DNA of 64,000 bases from Aphrophora alni (GCA_963513935.1 OY740776.1:14681819-14745818), one strand, 5' to 3'. Positions 47,334 through 61,311 are shown, counted from the first letter of the stretch. Program-made: numbers and translations. The notes: a model not told the origin generated them from the sequence alone.

Positions 47334-48153
47334 TCTTTTAACCGGCATTCTAACAACCGGCAATTTCTACTAACCGGCATCAGCCAAGCCACTCACGGTC
47401 GGTTTTTTCCGGTTATGTTCGGGCGGCTGACAGGCCTCGACTGATATTTCCCGCCAGTGCAGTGACTACGTGCGCCGTTTTCTTAGTCATCCAGTGTTTG
47501 TCTGCTTCATAAGTAACACTTTACTTTCTTCATAATGTCAACATCGTTGTAAACATTTATACATACAACAATAATAAAATTAGTTATTATAAAATATGTA
47601 ATACACAAAAAAAAAAAAATTTTGATTCCTACATCGGAGTTACCGCTTTCATCACTAGCGGTATTACTTTCACACAAACCGTTATGAATATCACTTGAAT
47701 TGTTGCCAAGTTCACTCATTATTATATGTGTAATACTACACTAAAAACTCTACTGATACACTAAATAATCATAAAATAAATTGTATTTACCAAAATAATA
47801 TAGACAAAAACACTAAACAACAATTCACTGCCGGTATTGATTTTCACTAACATTGATTTTTCTTATAACCATCGATAAAATTGTGCAAAATGAATAGAGC
47901 GTCTTTTACTCAGAGTTACTATATAAAATACATGTAGTTTGGATAAAAGTTACCCTTGGTATATCGATTTTAGCAAACCTTGTTTAATTAGATCGCGATC
48001 GCGACTTTAGCACTTTGGCCGCGGCAAAATAGATCGCGATCGCGACTCTTAGCACTTGGAGGGTTAAAAACTAGATACGCTCGATTTTCCGGCAAAATCA
48101 GATATCCGGCATGGACCTGGTCCCGACCGTTCCGGTTATAAGAGCTTCTACTG
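47334..48153. mobile_element. Pogo-like element, family P4
   Basis: CAGTAGAAGCTCTTTTAACC and the end CCGGTTATAAGAGCTTCTAC plus TG are inverted termini flanked by TA. The interior has a minus-strand frame starting MSELGNNSSDIHNGLCESNT (47719 leftwards), of unknown meaning. Total 820 bp. Confidence 0.85.
47990..48060. repeat. Two copies of a TAGATCGCGATCGCGACT unit
   Basis: TAGATCGCGATCGCGACT followed by TTAGCACTT occurs twice about 41 bp apart inside the pogo-like element. GATCGCGATC is a perfect palindrome. Confidence 0.75.
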
Positions 48154-50243
48154 TACATCCTATATTGATGTTTATACAATTTTAATATCCTCGGATTACA
48201 TTGTGAATAATGGGGAATCATTGATAATCCATTTAATGTAGGCTAATGAAACGTTGGTTTTGATCTTACAAAAAACTGCTTTTCTCATTGTGCAGATAAA
48301 TTCCCTTGTATTTGTCATACAAAATACTATAATATATATGATTATATATTGCAATTTAATTTTAAAACCAAATAAATACCAGATAGTTGGAAAAAAAAGG
48401 AGATGTTTAGTAAATATAAAGATTGAAATATGTATTAGATAACAGTCTAAATGGTCTTAAGATTATTTTCATGATTATTAATAAGAAATCCTATATTTTC
48501 AGGTAATCAAATTATCGAATCATTATAAAGCATAAAATATATATATTTTAACTACAAAATATTAATTTGTATTTAGATTTTTTATAATTAAGTCTTATGT
48601 TGTTATTAATTTAAGAATTTTGAATCTCATAGAAATCTATGAATATTTGAAAATTCACATTTTAAAGGTTGAGTAATAATATTTTTAGAAGGTAATTCAG
48701 TTCTCATCTTAATAGAAGGCAGTTTTTCCAACTGTTTTAATACCAAAAATTTTGATATGTTAGGAATATCGTAAGAATGATTGTATTAATTCGAACAATT
48801 TATTTTTATATGAAAACTGGATAAGTTGTAAGCAAGAAGCATAAAATAATTTTATATTTGATAACATTTATATCAAATGAATCCCAATGCATACAGTTTA
48901 GAAACTGATTTTAAATATTGGATAAATAAAACAACTGTAAAGAAGTTAAAATAAACTATAAAATATTACTTTTAATAATTTATTTACATCTTATTATTAT
49001 TTTCCCTTCTATCGTGTATATACTCCAATAACGTAATTGTAATTATAACAGTGTAGGAATATTTAGTATGTGTTCAAAGAAATTTATAATATGTTGTTTT
49101 TTATTGTTATTAATACTACTGTTGTTTAAAATATTGAATATTCATTTCGTTTAGCCAGAAATTCAAAGAAAGCTTTTAGAAAAATTTGAATAATCGTCCT
49201 TGTAATTTTAAATCATTATAAATTGAATGTCATGAATTTAAATACCAAATCAAGAAGCGGTGTATATTGCTATGTATTATTTGTTTGTGAAATAATATTG
49301 TTAACGAATAATTTTTATTTTTAGGCTAACTCTATAGATCAGTGTAATTTTAGATCTGCAATGTAAATATGATTTTGTAAAAATGAAGTGACATTGTGTA
49401 ACAACATTTGTTAACTATATAGCGAGTTAATAAAAATTATATAAAGATTGTTTAGCTTATACATATTTATGTATTACATATATTTACCCGTAATTCTATT
49501 CTTATTAACTATAAACAAATTAAGACAGAAACTGCCTATAGTTTTAATTATTAAATATTTTTGCGTGTTACAATTTATCAAAAAATATGGCTCAATGTGT
49601 ACTGTACATCAATTTGTTGATTCCCCTATTTGAATTTCTTAGCAAATTAGTGTTATATACACTTGATCCATGTTTAAAACATTATTATTACTAGAATATA
49701 TGTTTGATATAAACTAAATTGATTTTTTAATTTCCTCTAAGATCCTAGGATGTCTCCAAGTTTACGAAATCCGAACAACAGTTTTGTCGTCGCTACAGAT
49801 GTACGATAAGTAAAATGGAAAACTTTTATGTAGAGAGTAGAAAGAATTTTTACATTTATCTATCCAGACTTCAATATAACTGTGTTTTGTGTACTTATTT
49901 TGACGTAGTATGAACATAATAAGATATTATACCTTTATTTTTACAGTATTTTGCTAGACACAGTTGGCTTGTCTTATGACAAGTGAAGTATCACACGATC
50001 ATATTTACTTTAAACCTATGTATTTGGAGTAATGAACTGGTAAGGAATGGGACTCGGACTCCACTCATTGGTCGAGAATCTGTTTGCAACATAGTAAACC
50101 TGTTGCAAAAATTACTTTTAGATGGGTAAGTAAAGACAAAGATTCTTAACAGATGGAGGTAATCCTCAAGGAGTGAACTGAGGGAAAACCTCTCAGTCAT
50201 CATACCCTTTAATAAAAGGATGAAAAGAGCGTAAAAACGACCT
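48154..50243. other. Intergenic AT-rich sequence
   Basis: No supported gene. Short open frames here lack motifs. Confidence 0.4.
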
Positions 50244-50247
50244 TTAA

Positions 50248-50669
50248 CCCTTTGCTCTCTCAAAGGTATTTTAGGAAAGTTCCTCTCAACTCGAATTGCC
50301 AGCACGGCTGTTTTATGTCAGCTCGTTGTCGTTTTTACTAGTACAATCCTCTCAGGTCGTACGGCCAGCAGTGCTGGCCAATACTGATTTCCTCTTCAGC
50401 TTGTCCGGCCAACATAGGTGGCCATTGTATGCAATTTATTTGAAATAGTTTAGTATTTCTCCAGTAGGTTTCACCATTAAACATAGAGCATACACCGGTA
50501 CAAAACACATTAAAATTTCAGCTAGCATAGCAGGGATGGCAGAATCTTGGTCTACCTGACAGAGAAACCACCATGGCCAGCAGTGCTGGCCGTACGACCT
50601 GAGAGACACGGCGCTGCAAAAACAATGACAAGCTAACTCAGAAACAGCTGGCCATTCGGGCGCAAAGGG
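50248..50669. mobile_element. piggyBac-like MITE with CCCTTTGC ends
   Basis: TTAA (50244-50247) then CCCTTTGCTCTC at the left, and GGGCGCAAAGGG then CTAA at the right. An inner pair of inverted repeats reads AGGTCGTACGGCCAGCAGTG near 50356 and its complement near 50580. Total about 422 bp, non-coding. Confidence 0.7.
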
Positions 50670-50673
50670 CTAA

Positions 50674-52552
50674 TAGCATCAGGGTCGAAAAGGAAGTATT
50701 GCTCAAGAGACCCCAAAGAGAAAACATGAAAAAGAGGGATCTAACCCAAAACTAAATAGAAAAAGGGTGTAAATACAGCTAAGGTCTTCAAGTTTCTATT
50801 CCCTTCAATGCTATTTGTGAATATTTTTATATATTCTTCATAATTTCTGATTCAATCCTGTCTTTTGTGGTCACAATAAATCACTCTTTCTGAGAATCGG
50901 TAAGTTTGTGTGTATGTTCTGACATTTTAATATGTTAGAATATAATGTTGGTGTGCATGTTCTCTCTTGTAAGAAGGTACATCATTCATGAGGTTCATTT
51001 TACACATACTGAGAATTGATTTAAAGTCTTGCATTTTCACTTGAGCAAACCTTGGAGAATATCCATCATCCAGATTGTCATGTTAACAATTTAATTTTCA
51101 AAATGGTACCTTTTTTTAATATCTCCATTTCTCCTACATTAACTATGAAAAAAATGGTTATAAACCATAAGTATATAAATGAGATAGGTTTTAATGACAC
51201 TTTAGAGAAATGCATCTTGTGAAAAGTAACAACATGCTAAATTTAATGTCAAATATTTTAAACAACCTTAAAAAAAGCACTCCGGACATTTCTCGAAGTT
51301 TGATACCTTGTTAGAAAAAAGTCGAAGGTTGTACATACTTGAATTTTCTTTTATATTTTAACTTTTTTTAAATGAATTTATTGATTCCTTATTTGCAACA
51401 AACTTCCCACTTCATTTTCTTTATTAATAGTGAACAAACTAGTTCATAATTAATTTTTTCGCAGGAGCTATAGAATCAGATATTTTTAAAATTTAGCATT
51501 TTGCAACTTAAATTGTTAATACCAAATCACTCACGTTCATCTCCACACAGATAAAAAAAATTTATATGTAAATTAAAAATGTGTCCAAGAACATTTTTGG
51601 TTGAGGGAGGGCAATTTTATTGCCTAGTTATATAAAATAATTGTTTTGACCAAAATTTTTGCGTGACTACATAAAACGCAATTAAAAAAATGTAACTAAC
51701 ATGCGCAGCCAGAGTTTCACTTGTTATAGAATTAATTAGTTAACTTACCACATATTAGATTGTTTACTAATTATTAATTACCTTCAGGTGATGCTGTCGA
51801 TCATTTCTTAGTTTCACATGACACGTTTCGACTCTGTCGTTATCAATTATCACAATCCAAACTTATACATAACACTATACAGTCCTAAATACAAACCTAA
51901 AAATACTACATCACTTTATAAAAAGTTCTTTAATCAATGCAATAGAACAATTTCATGTATACAAATTACAAAAATAATTTAGACCGCCTATTTAAAAACA
52001 AACTACAATTTCATTATCATATTATTATCAATTTGATAAATCATAGAGAAGATAAACCAACCAGTAGGAATAAGCTGACTTAGAACTGTAACTCTCCATC
52101 ATCGGATAGGTATTTAACCAACACCTGATCTAATCAGTAGACATTCGAACTACATCGCTACAAGTCGTTGACCACTTGTGTCTTCCATTTTAGTGTAATC
52201 TTAAATATGTTAATGTTATGTAAATATAGCGTTAATCTATTGATTGTGACATTTTATGACTGATAGTCAAAACATAAGTGAAAAATGAAACAATGTGTGA
52301 AGAAACTAAGGAATGATCACCTAAAGGTAAATTAATAATAATTAACTTATACTCTTTCCCTTGTCAGCTTGAGGGGAAAGAAAAATGCAATGTAAAAGCC
52401 CCAATATGAATCATGGCATAACATCATCATTACAGTTTGGATAACCTACAGTCGCCATTACACAAACTAAGTTGACGATTGACATTTTAATGATCATAGA
52501 GTGCACAAAAATATACTCAAACCATCCTACAGGCAAGTTGTTTCTTATTATA
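50674..52552. other. Intergenic AT-rich sequence
   Basis: Apart from motif H8 nothing was recognised. Confidence 0.35.
51822..51846 (-). ncRNA. Hammerhead-ribozyme-like motif, degenerate (H8)
   Basis: Minus strand: TTGATAA, stem GAC-AGA-GTC, GAAAC (51825-51829), then GTGTC. Two transitions separate the box from CUGANGA. Confidence 0.4.
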
Positions 52553-52620
52553 CAGGGTCTCCAAAAAAAATGCCGGTATTTTTGAACAGCCATTGCTTGG
52601 GGACTATTCAAAATAACTAA
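52553..52620 (+). mobile_element. Single terminus related to CAGGGT-type elements
   Basis: TATACAGGGTCTCCAAAAAA resembles the CAGGGTGTCCC terminus at 44704. No second end was seen. Confidence 0.3.
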
Positions 52621-55600
52621 ACGATTTAAACGTCAAATAGAAGAGAAAAGAACAAGGTTTTTTTTTCATACCTTAATATGGGCTTATTAATATTGGTAAA
52701 TCAGCTGTTTGTGTATAGATAATCGAGCAAGTTTTGTTTTAGAGAGTAAAGAAAAACACTAATAGTTTGCATGGAAATAAATCATTAGCTCAGAGTATAG
52801 ACAGTTTGTATTTTTTTTAAAGTTCTGAAAAAATATTTAAATATATCTTTAATTAATTCACTCATACCAGCTTATGTTCAATGCTTTGCTTGAATCAGTG
52901 ATTTGACCTATGTTACTACCTAGGACCCTTTCAACATAAAATTAATAATTTCCATCTTTATTAAAACTATAATCTTTAGGAATTCGCTGCCTACAAAAAC
53001 CCATTACTTATAAAATATATTGATGACACAATGTGAGAAATTTTTTCAATAATTTCATATTCTAAGAGAAAAGGTGAGCAATGTATGTGATAGTGCAAAA
53101 ATAAATTACAACCATCCTTTATGAATTTAATTTTTAACCTAACCTCAACTTGATTATTGGTTATTATTATGAATCAGGTGTTCAATTTTTTTAATCAAGT
53201 TTTGTGATAAGTAATGTATAAACCAGGGGTATAATTCTTTATTTAGTTAGCACTTTCATTACCAGGATTCTACAACATTTATAGTATCATAGATGTACTT
53301 TAGCATCAGTAAATAAAAAATCCCCACAAAGAAGTTCAACATTTGGAAGCACTGTTGTAAAGAGAAAAAATATAAAAAGCACCCAAACATCTATCAATTG
53401 AGCTAACTACTATCATGCCATTCCGAAATGTTTAGGTTTGTAATTTTTCTTTAAACACTCAAATTTGATTCACATGAATTATTATTTCAAAATATACAGT
53501 AATAAAAAATAGTAATTGTACTGATAAAGTATAAGGCGTTAGATAATATAGGAAAGCTTAGGTAATTTTGGTTTTTTTAAATAATTACACAGCAAAAATA
53601 AAACACAATATTAGACAAATTCTTGTATAAAATAAGAAATTCATTGTGATTAAATAAGCTACATAATACATGAAATAGATACAAACATGATATTAATGGA
53701 TGTTATTTACATTAAAAATTGTATGTAAGGCTTCTTAATAATATAATTTATATTACAATAAAATTAAACACATTATTGGGTAGAATATTCTTTACTCCAG
53801 GATTTTTTTTAAATAACTCTTACTTTAACACTCATTCGATTAATATATAAAATATTCTTCAAGTAATTATTAAAACAACTTTAACAATTCTAGCTGATAT
53901 AATAAATTAAATAAACCCATAATTAATCGTAATATTTGTTATCAATGTTTTAACAAGTTATTTATTGTAAATCTGTATAAACTAATTACCTAGACCTATA
54001 TTATATAAAATATAACTGTTTGTTAAACTACTAACAACATGGGTAAATTCTTGGTGATTGTTGTGAATTACATTCTGGAAATATCTACCCAGTAATGCTT
54101 AAATTCGGTATCCTAATATTTTGCGTATAGGCCAGTTAATTAATTACTAGGCCTTAATGAGGATCTGATCAAACAGGAAAAACTTATATTACAATGATTG
54201 ATACAAATAATTTTACTTTTTAACAATTAATTGTAGTAACTCAGTTTTTTTTAGAATTATATAATTATTTAAAAACTAATGGCTTCTTTTCAGCTACGAT
54301 TTATTTGTGATTAAATTTATAAATTTTCATCCCTACCTTCGTTATATGACTGTTTCTCAACGTGATTTCGGTAAATCCCATTTTCAGAAACATAATTCTC
54401 TTCTGATTTTTAAACTTCATTTCTATCACATGTTGCCCCTCCCTTATTGAAAATTTCTTCACCTACATGGCGCTACTCTCATAAAAAATCATGCTGAGAT
54501 CATTAACCTGCATCTTCCTGATTGGTTTATTATAAGTTTTAGATTTTCAAACATGAAATAATACAATTATGTATACAAAAATACATATATTTATATATAT
54601 TTACTCCTTTTTAAATTTAATTTTTTCTATATTTCCATACTTTCTACTAATAGAATTTATTAATTACAAATTCTAAGCGCATCATTTAGCAGTGATTTGA
54701 TGATGTTAAGGAAAAACCTATTTATGTTCACAGATCGACACACACATTGCAAAATGGTACAATATTAGGTGTAATATAGTATCAACTGCTTTTCCTACTG
54801 TATCAATCCAATCTGAATCAAGAGCATATAACTCATAATAGACCAATTATCTACAATTGACTCCAGATATAATAAAACCATTTAACAATAATATTATACT
54901 CATAATTTACTACATCAAAAAAGTACTGATTTTAGGAAAGGTAAGACAAAAAAATGCAAATATGACCACACAATGTTAAAAAATGTTTAATCGTCTTGGT
55001 TTGTGAGTGGCAAAAAATTGCCAATCTACAGATAAGGCAAATGTAATGAGCTTACATCCATTTATATTTCCAGCTTGTCTTTTCACTATTTATTTTGTTA
55101 ATGTTTAATCATTAGAAATATTATTTATTAAGACTATTTTAGTTCAATGTAGATTAAATAAGTTATAAAAAATAAGAATAGTGGCTCTTAAAAAATTATT
55201 TACAGTATGTAGCTTAAAAGTTGGTCATTAATTTCTTATAAAATCATTTATTTTCACTGCGCAAATCATTACATGATTCATGTAAAAATTAACCGAGGCT
55301 ATAAATCATCACATGAATCTTGTAAAGCATTAACTTTATTATAATTAGGTGAATTTCATAATTATTATAAATTATAACATGATTTACACTGAAGCTTCTA
55401 TGTCAGATTGTATTAGGTTTAAAACTTTGATTGAAACTGCCAAATATTGTTTAAAATATAGTATTTAATTTCAAAACTGAGAAATAAAATGTAAGTTGAA
55501 TTAGAGCTCCCTGAATTTCTAGATGCTTATAGCTTACTTCATATATATATCTACAATTGTTTGTAGAATTCAAAAACCCTTACAGTTCAGAATTACCGCT

Positions 55601-56211
55601 AAATGCTATTTAGAACAGTATAACTAGATACCAAAATGGTTATATTTTTTATAATTAATAATAGTAAACCCCCCCTCCCCACTTAAATTATTTTACCTTA
55701 GAAATTGATGTACACGCCTATATACAAACTTTTGAATAAGTAGTTTACAAAATTAACAAAATATGAAGATTTAAACAGCAATTATATAACTGCAACCTCC
55801 ACTAAACTTTGCTCATTGATTTTTAAAACTTCTTAGGTTAGTTAATGAATCTTATAACACCAGTCTTGTCTTGAAACGTGTCATTTATGTTCAAGGCGAT
55901 AAACTGGCAGTGTACAAGGCAGACCACAAATATTGCAAGATTGCGGAAAGAAAATTAGTAATCATTTATAACGTCACATACATAGTGATATAGCATATTA
56001 ACTCATGCCTGTAGACAGTTTTGTTTTATAATATTAAATTTATATTAGGCCTACCATTATTAAAAAGCTACAAATAATAAAATGCATTGTTGATAACCAG
56101 TAAGTTATAAAATTAGTCCCAGCCCTAGACCCTAATTCGTTGAAAAATATAAATTTTGATTTATTTCATATAATAGTCAATAATGGTAAAAATTATTGTT
56201 TATAAAATGAT
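52621..56211. other. Intergenic AT-rich sequence
   Basis: No gene or clear repeat recognised over about 3.6 kb. Confidence 0.35.
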
Positions 56212-56828
56212 TGGTAAATGTTTACTTTAAGGTGGCGACTTATTTTTCGGATTTTATTTTTTTATCGTCTACTACATACCTTACGTCTTAGGAATAAAAA
56301 TAATGTTTTCCTTGCGCAGATCACTATTTTTCACTGAAAAATCACGATCTAAAAACTATCAAATCCAACGTTTTTATAGGTTAGATATAATGGCAGATGT
56401 TCACATTTACGTCTCATATATTACTAAAGATACTTCAATCCATAATATCCGTGATCACAGATCATGTGATATGCTGTGAATCCTCTATATTAATAATCTA
56501 ATTTCATATTATTAACTTCAATAAACTTACAATATGTTTGGCCAGGTGGTGATATATTACGAAAGGCAACCTGGACAAACCTGTTGTGATATGAAATAAC
56601 GATCTAGCGTAGTCTCATTGTGTAATGTGCATGCGTCAAACCATATGCTTTTAAAATTACCATTATGTTTTAACCTATAAAGGTAGTTTTTAGATTGTGA
56701 TTTTCAGTGAAAAATAGTGAGCTGCGCAAGGAAAACATTATTTATTGTTATAAAGTAAGGTAAGTAGTAGACAAATTTTTTTTAAATCCAAAAAAATAAG
56801 GCGCCACCTTAGAGTAAACATTTACCAA
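56212..56828. mobile_element. Foldback MITE with long inverted repeats
   Basis: TTGGTAAATGTTTACTTTAA and GGTGGCGACTTATTTTT at the left are mirrored by AAAAAATAAGGCGCCACCTT and AGTAAACATTTACCAA at the right. The arms extend about 190 bp, including TTTTCACTGAAAAATCACGA versus TGATTTTCAGTGAAAAATAG. Confidence 0.85.
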
Positions 56829-57209
56829 ACGATTTAGAGCCTTCAGTATTTTACAATAACAATTGAGTGAATAACATAATGTTCAGTAATCTACTTCGAA
56901 CATCATTTTATAATTATTCAAATTAGGCTATAACATAAATAGGCCTATGATAAAACAAATATTTATGTACAGTGCATAATTTATTCAACAATAGTGTGTT
57001 TATAAATATGGTAGACTATTATACTAGATCCAGTAGAACTCAAAATTTTATTAAAACACTTCAAAATCAAATGTTATTTTAGAAAAATAAAAAATCAAAT
57101 ATCAACACATTTTCAAATTAATATTTTAAACTAGGCCTAGCATAATTAAATAGGCAAGGAACATTGTGAACGTTTATATTGTTTCAAAACCATAATCACT
57201 TATGAAGGA

Positions 57210-57965
57210 TCAAGTACTTGGGGTACTAGGCACAAACGTCTTCTGTCCACAAAGGCAAGCACTTTTACAGTTCTTGCAATTACCACCACAAACAGCAAAT
57301 GCAATATATCCATTCAAAATTAAAATTATTAAAGTAGGAATAATAGCAAGAGAGAATATCGTCTGCGTTAAAAGACTCAAGCAACTTACTAACATATGAC
57401 TTAGTACCACCCAACCAACATTTACATAGTTCTTAGAATCAATTGCTGCGAAAAAAATTACGCCCCAAAAAGTATGTAACAGTATAAATGACATTGTCAT
57501 AATAGCAGATGTTAAGCAAAACATACTATATCCACCTTTGAGTCCCATAGTTCCAGGTCCAACAAGATCTGCAAGGATATTTACTAAAGAAAATGCTCCA
57601 CTCATGATGCCAAAACCAAGACCTGCGACATAGGCTAATACATGTTTATTATTAGCAATTTCTGTGTTTGTATTAGGAATGGTGACTTTTTTTAGGCCTG
57701 CTTCTGCTTTTCTTAACAATTTATAAATCAAATATCTAAATACTTCTTGAAAAAGTACTGAGCTTACAATACCAAAGACCAAAGTTGTTTTTAAAGGAAT
57801 TATAAACCAAAGTAACGATGATAGAAATAGAGAAACTAACCAGAAAAAAGCACTAGCAATTAAAATGATAATTAGAATTGGATCCGGCATAATAGTAAAC
57901 ACAAACATTGCTAAAGGTGGCCCATAAGCAACACCAGCACATCCAACAAATTCCATCCAAGTCAT
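57210..57965 (-). CDS. aph-1: Aph-1, gamma-secretase subunit, complete, intronless
   Basis: This gene encodes a 251-residue multipass membrane protein, the Aph-1 scaffold of the gamma-secretase complex (with presenilin, nicastrin and Pen-2) that cleaves Notch and other type I membrane proteins. The start is MTWMEFVGCAGVAYGPPLAM. Seven hydrophobic segments can be drawn. The helix-packing motif GLGFGIMSG has G115, G119 and G123 in GxxxGxxxG spacing. The two family histidines are H164 (LLHTFWG) and H190 (LSHMLVS). SLVNILADLVGPGT is also diagnostic. The C-terminal tail is Cys-rich (C226, C230, C233, C237, C239). Length is close to the family norm. The ORF is uninterrupted, in contrast to the many introns of Ubr3; an upstream 5' UTR intron is possible (acceptor-like attcag about 20 bases before the ATG on the minus strand). 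On the minus strand AATAAA occurs about 160 bp past the stop, near 57045. Confidence 0.95.
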   Translation of the reverse strand: MTWMEFVGCAGVAYGPPLAMFVFTIMPDPILIIILIASAFFWLVSLFLSSLLWFIIPLKTTLVFGIVSSVLFQEVFRYLIYKLLRKAEAGLKKVTIPNTNTEIANNKHVLAYVAGLGFGIMSGAFSLVNILADLVGPGTMGLKGGYSMFCLTSAIMTMSFILLHTFWGVIFFAAIDSKNYVNVGWVVLSHMLVSCLSLLTQTIFSLAIIPTLIILILNGYIAFAVCGGNCKNCKSACLCGQKTFVPSTPST

Positions 57966-60900
57966 TGTTAAAGCTTTGGAACCTGAATGTTGTAAATTAA
58001 TCTGTTGATTTCCTTTTGAAGAAACTAGGCTTCACTTAAAATTATTCGGTTACTTTAGCCTACGAGTTGTCACAGTTGATAGGTTATACACAAATTATTG
58101 CACATTTCCTCCATTTCTGAGTCATAATTTGTTATACTAATCATTACTACTTGATCCACAAAACAGATAGAGGTTAATACTATAAGAAATTGACTAAAAT
58201 CCCTCTACCAAATAATAATCTCATTACTTCATCACCACTAGTTAATCAACACTCAACACCATTATCATTTTCCTACTTTCCTAAATTTGTGTCTAGAAAG
58301 TGAGTGAAATTAGAGAACGGTCTATGATGAGCATGCGCATTACAAATTTCTCAAAGCTTGATGCATAAGGTTTTTTATTATTCAACTGTGACGCGGTGTA
58401 AAATTTCATAATAATTAATAATTGAAATATGAATGATCTAAGCAACGTATGTTACAAACACAAGAGAGGTTCAATTGCCCTCAAATTCGTTTTAATTTAC
58501 AATATAATGAAAAATTCTTGTTACACTAAAACAGAAATAAAATTAGAAAAAAAAACTGTGCTTGTAGGCTTGTACGCATGCGTGTCTGCATAGAGTAATG
58601 GTTCAATGATGTTTTAGACCATGGGTTTTGTTAATTTTTTCTATTTACAAGAAATTACTCTTTTAGCATAAATTTATATTAGTTCAAATGTATTAACTCA
58701 AAAACATACATAAAATATACAAATAGGATCTTGACTTATTATCATTCGCTAATCTTAGACCATAATGTTTATTACAATATAATTAATTAAATTTATATTA
58801 TAAAACAATATGTTAGATTTAAAAGTGTAGGTAGGCAATTAATCTTAACTATTTATAACACATTTATTATTTTTTATATTGAATTAAATATTTTCAACCA
58901 TATCACAACAGTAATGCACAGTATATTTTAACATCACATAAATCTAAATATTATTCATAATTTATGATACTACATTCAGAATAAAAAGTTATATTATTAT
59001 AATACTAAAAGTTAAAATCCTTGACAATAACCCAAATAGATTATAATTCATCAAAATGATTATAATGATTAAAATATTTTAACGTATTAGTAAGTCTTTT
59101 TGGATTGTGTAAATTTTGAAACACTATAATATTATAATATTTTACTGATTGATTAAAAAATGAGTCAGTAGCATGCGACATTGGCTACATTAAAATTAGA
59201 ATACTATAACCAGAGGCTTGAAACATGGAACTAACTAGTGTTTGTGGGGAGGGGGTATGGTTACATAACCTCTCTATTTGCACACAATTTCTAATTCTAC
59301 TATTATTGCACGATATATACACTGTATTTACCTTTTAATTGTACAAAATGTTGAAGTTTTCAAATTTACATCCGTTTTGAGCCCACCCAATTTCTAAAAT
59401 GATTTATATAATCAATCAATAATGAACGTAGAAGGGTATTCAACTGATGTATTGACATTGACATAAATTTAAACATTTTTAATAGTGATAAATTAGTAAA
59501 TGCTATAAAGGATTACTAAAATGAAAGTTTGACTATAATAGTGTTAAACATTAATCAAGATAGTAATTTTTTAAATAGGGTTCTCACTTTTTCTATATTT
59601 AGAGTCAATTATTTCGATATTGATTTTCTAAAATAACACCTATGACGTCATTTTTATTTTTATTTATTATGATTATTTAAAATGAATAATGCTATTTATT
59701 GGTAACACGAAAGAACTTCTACTCCGTAGGAAATAAATTTTTTTTTTTATTATGTCCGTCTTTCTTCGCCTTGTTAGTACATATAACGAAGTTATAAAAA
59801 AAATTTCGATTTTTTTTTTAAAATCGGGATTAACGATTTTTATTACATTTTTACTAAAATATGGCCTTACACACGGGACTCACTAAATATGTTGTTCACT
59901 GTCCCAAAAAATAAGTTCAATGTTGATATATTCAAAATCGTTAGAACTGGTTTTCAAAATATATAAAAAAAAAATTGTTTTAGTTTTATAGATGTTTTCA
60001 CCTTAAAGAGATTGGTTGATTTTTGTGTTTAGAGTCTTGGTTTGAGAAATAGTTTCTATGCCGTTTATTACTTTTCAAATGGTTGAAAGCCAGTAATAGT
60101 AAAATAAATCAATCAGTAATGGTATTAGCTAATTTAATGTTGAAAATGCAAAGAAAAGGCAGTCAGCCGCTTCATGAAAAATTACTTTAACACACAGTAT
60201 ACAAATGGTAATTTTTCCGTTAAATAAAAATTGCTCATTTCTACTGCTCTCTATTTTTTTAATGGAGAGGGGGGTGAATTTATGTTTCTAAAATGTTTTT
60301 ATTAATTTTAGTACGATTTTTATACCTTTAATTTCAGTGGCTATTTTAAATTTCAAGATATTTTTTTACAACTGAAACGTGCATCGCTTAAATTTACTAT
60401 CTCTCAGTTTTTGTGTAACAGTTTTCTTATATATAATAGATTGGTAAACGGACAGAAGTTTAACTATTTCATAATTGTTAAAAATAAAAACAAAAATTCA
60501 AAATTTTAAATTTTGTATGTTTGTGTTATTGTAGTAAAGTATACTATGTACTAATCAATAATTAAAATCATTCACATTATTTAAAATATGTTCATTATTG
60601 GTTCCCAAAATTCAAAAAAGGATTTTCGGAAAGATGTATGTGACTGCCTCTACATACTTAAATATTGGTTTTGACTCAACTTGAACAAAAATACTTGTAT
60701 GCCGTTATTAAAATCGTATGAAAATAATTAAAAAATGATACACCTTCAAATTTTGTGAACTTCTCCCACTCCCTAACTTGGATCTTATCCCCCCACTATT
60801 CCTAGTCTTAAAAATGAATAACCTAAATCCTTTATTATGTGATGGCCTGCTTAAAATATGCGTCTAACTTTTATAGTTTCACGAAAAATATGATTCCATT

Positions 60901-61296
60901 AAAGTCAAAGAGTTGAAAAGTTTGTGCTGTATAAGCAAGTCTATGGATTCATCTCGTGCACTTACATACATTTTACTCCATTTTCAAGGAACGGAGTGCC
61001 TTCAGAAATGTATCAATGCAATAACTGTTCTGTTATTGGTTGAAATAATATTAAATTAACCAATAAAAACATGTTATATTTGCTGAGTAATTACTATATA
61101 CTATTCTGAAAGTGCCTTATATACATGGTGTTGTTCTCCAGAAGGCTGTGTTTCGACAACATTGGCGCCATATTGCTTGTACAGAAAGCGGAAAAGAATC
61201 ATTGTATTGAAGACAGCCTTACAACCTAGAAGTCTAGTTTGTGTTAAGTGTTGAAAATCTTTGTAGAAAGTTTCCATTTATTTTGGTTTATCAGTC
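57966..61296. other. Divergent intergenic region between aph-1 and SUMO
   Basis: About 3.3 kb of AT-rich sequence. It should hold both promoters, since the genes point away from each other. The stretch 61120-61296 upstream of the SUMO ATG is relatively GC-richer (TTCGACAACATTGGCGCCAT near 61150) and is the likely SUMO 5' UTR and promoter. No TATA box can be assigned with confidence and no coding sequence was found. Confidence 0.4.
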
Positions 61297-61311
61297 ATGT
61301 CGGATAGTCAG
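61297..61311 (+). CDS. SUMO: SUMO exon 1, coding part
   Basis: ATG at 61297-61299 followed by codons for SDSQ, then donor gtaatt at 61312. The context is tcagtcATG. The only ATG in frame with exon 2 after splicing here. Confidence 0.85.

Noticed and set aside
49991..50305. 104-codon minus-strand open frame
   Set aside because: It crosses the boundary of a TTAA MITE and shows no motif.
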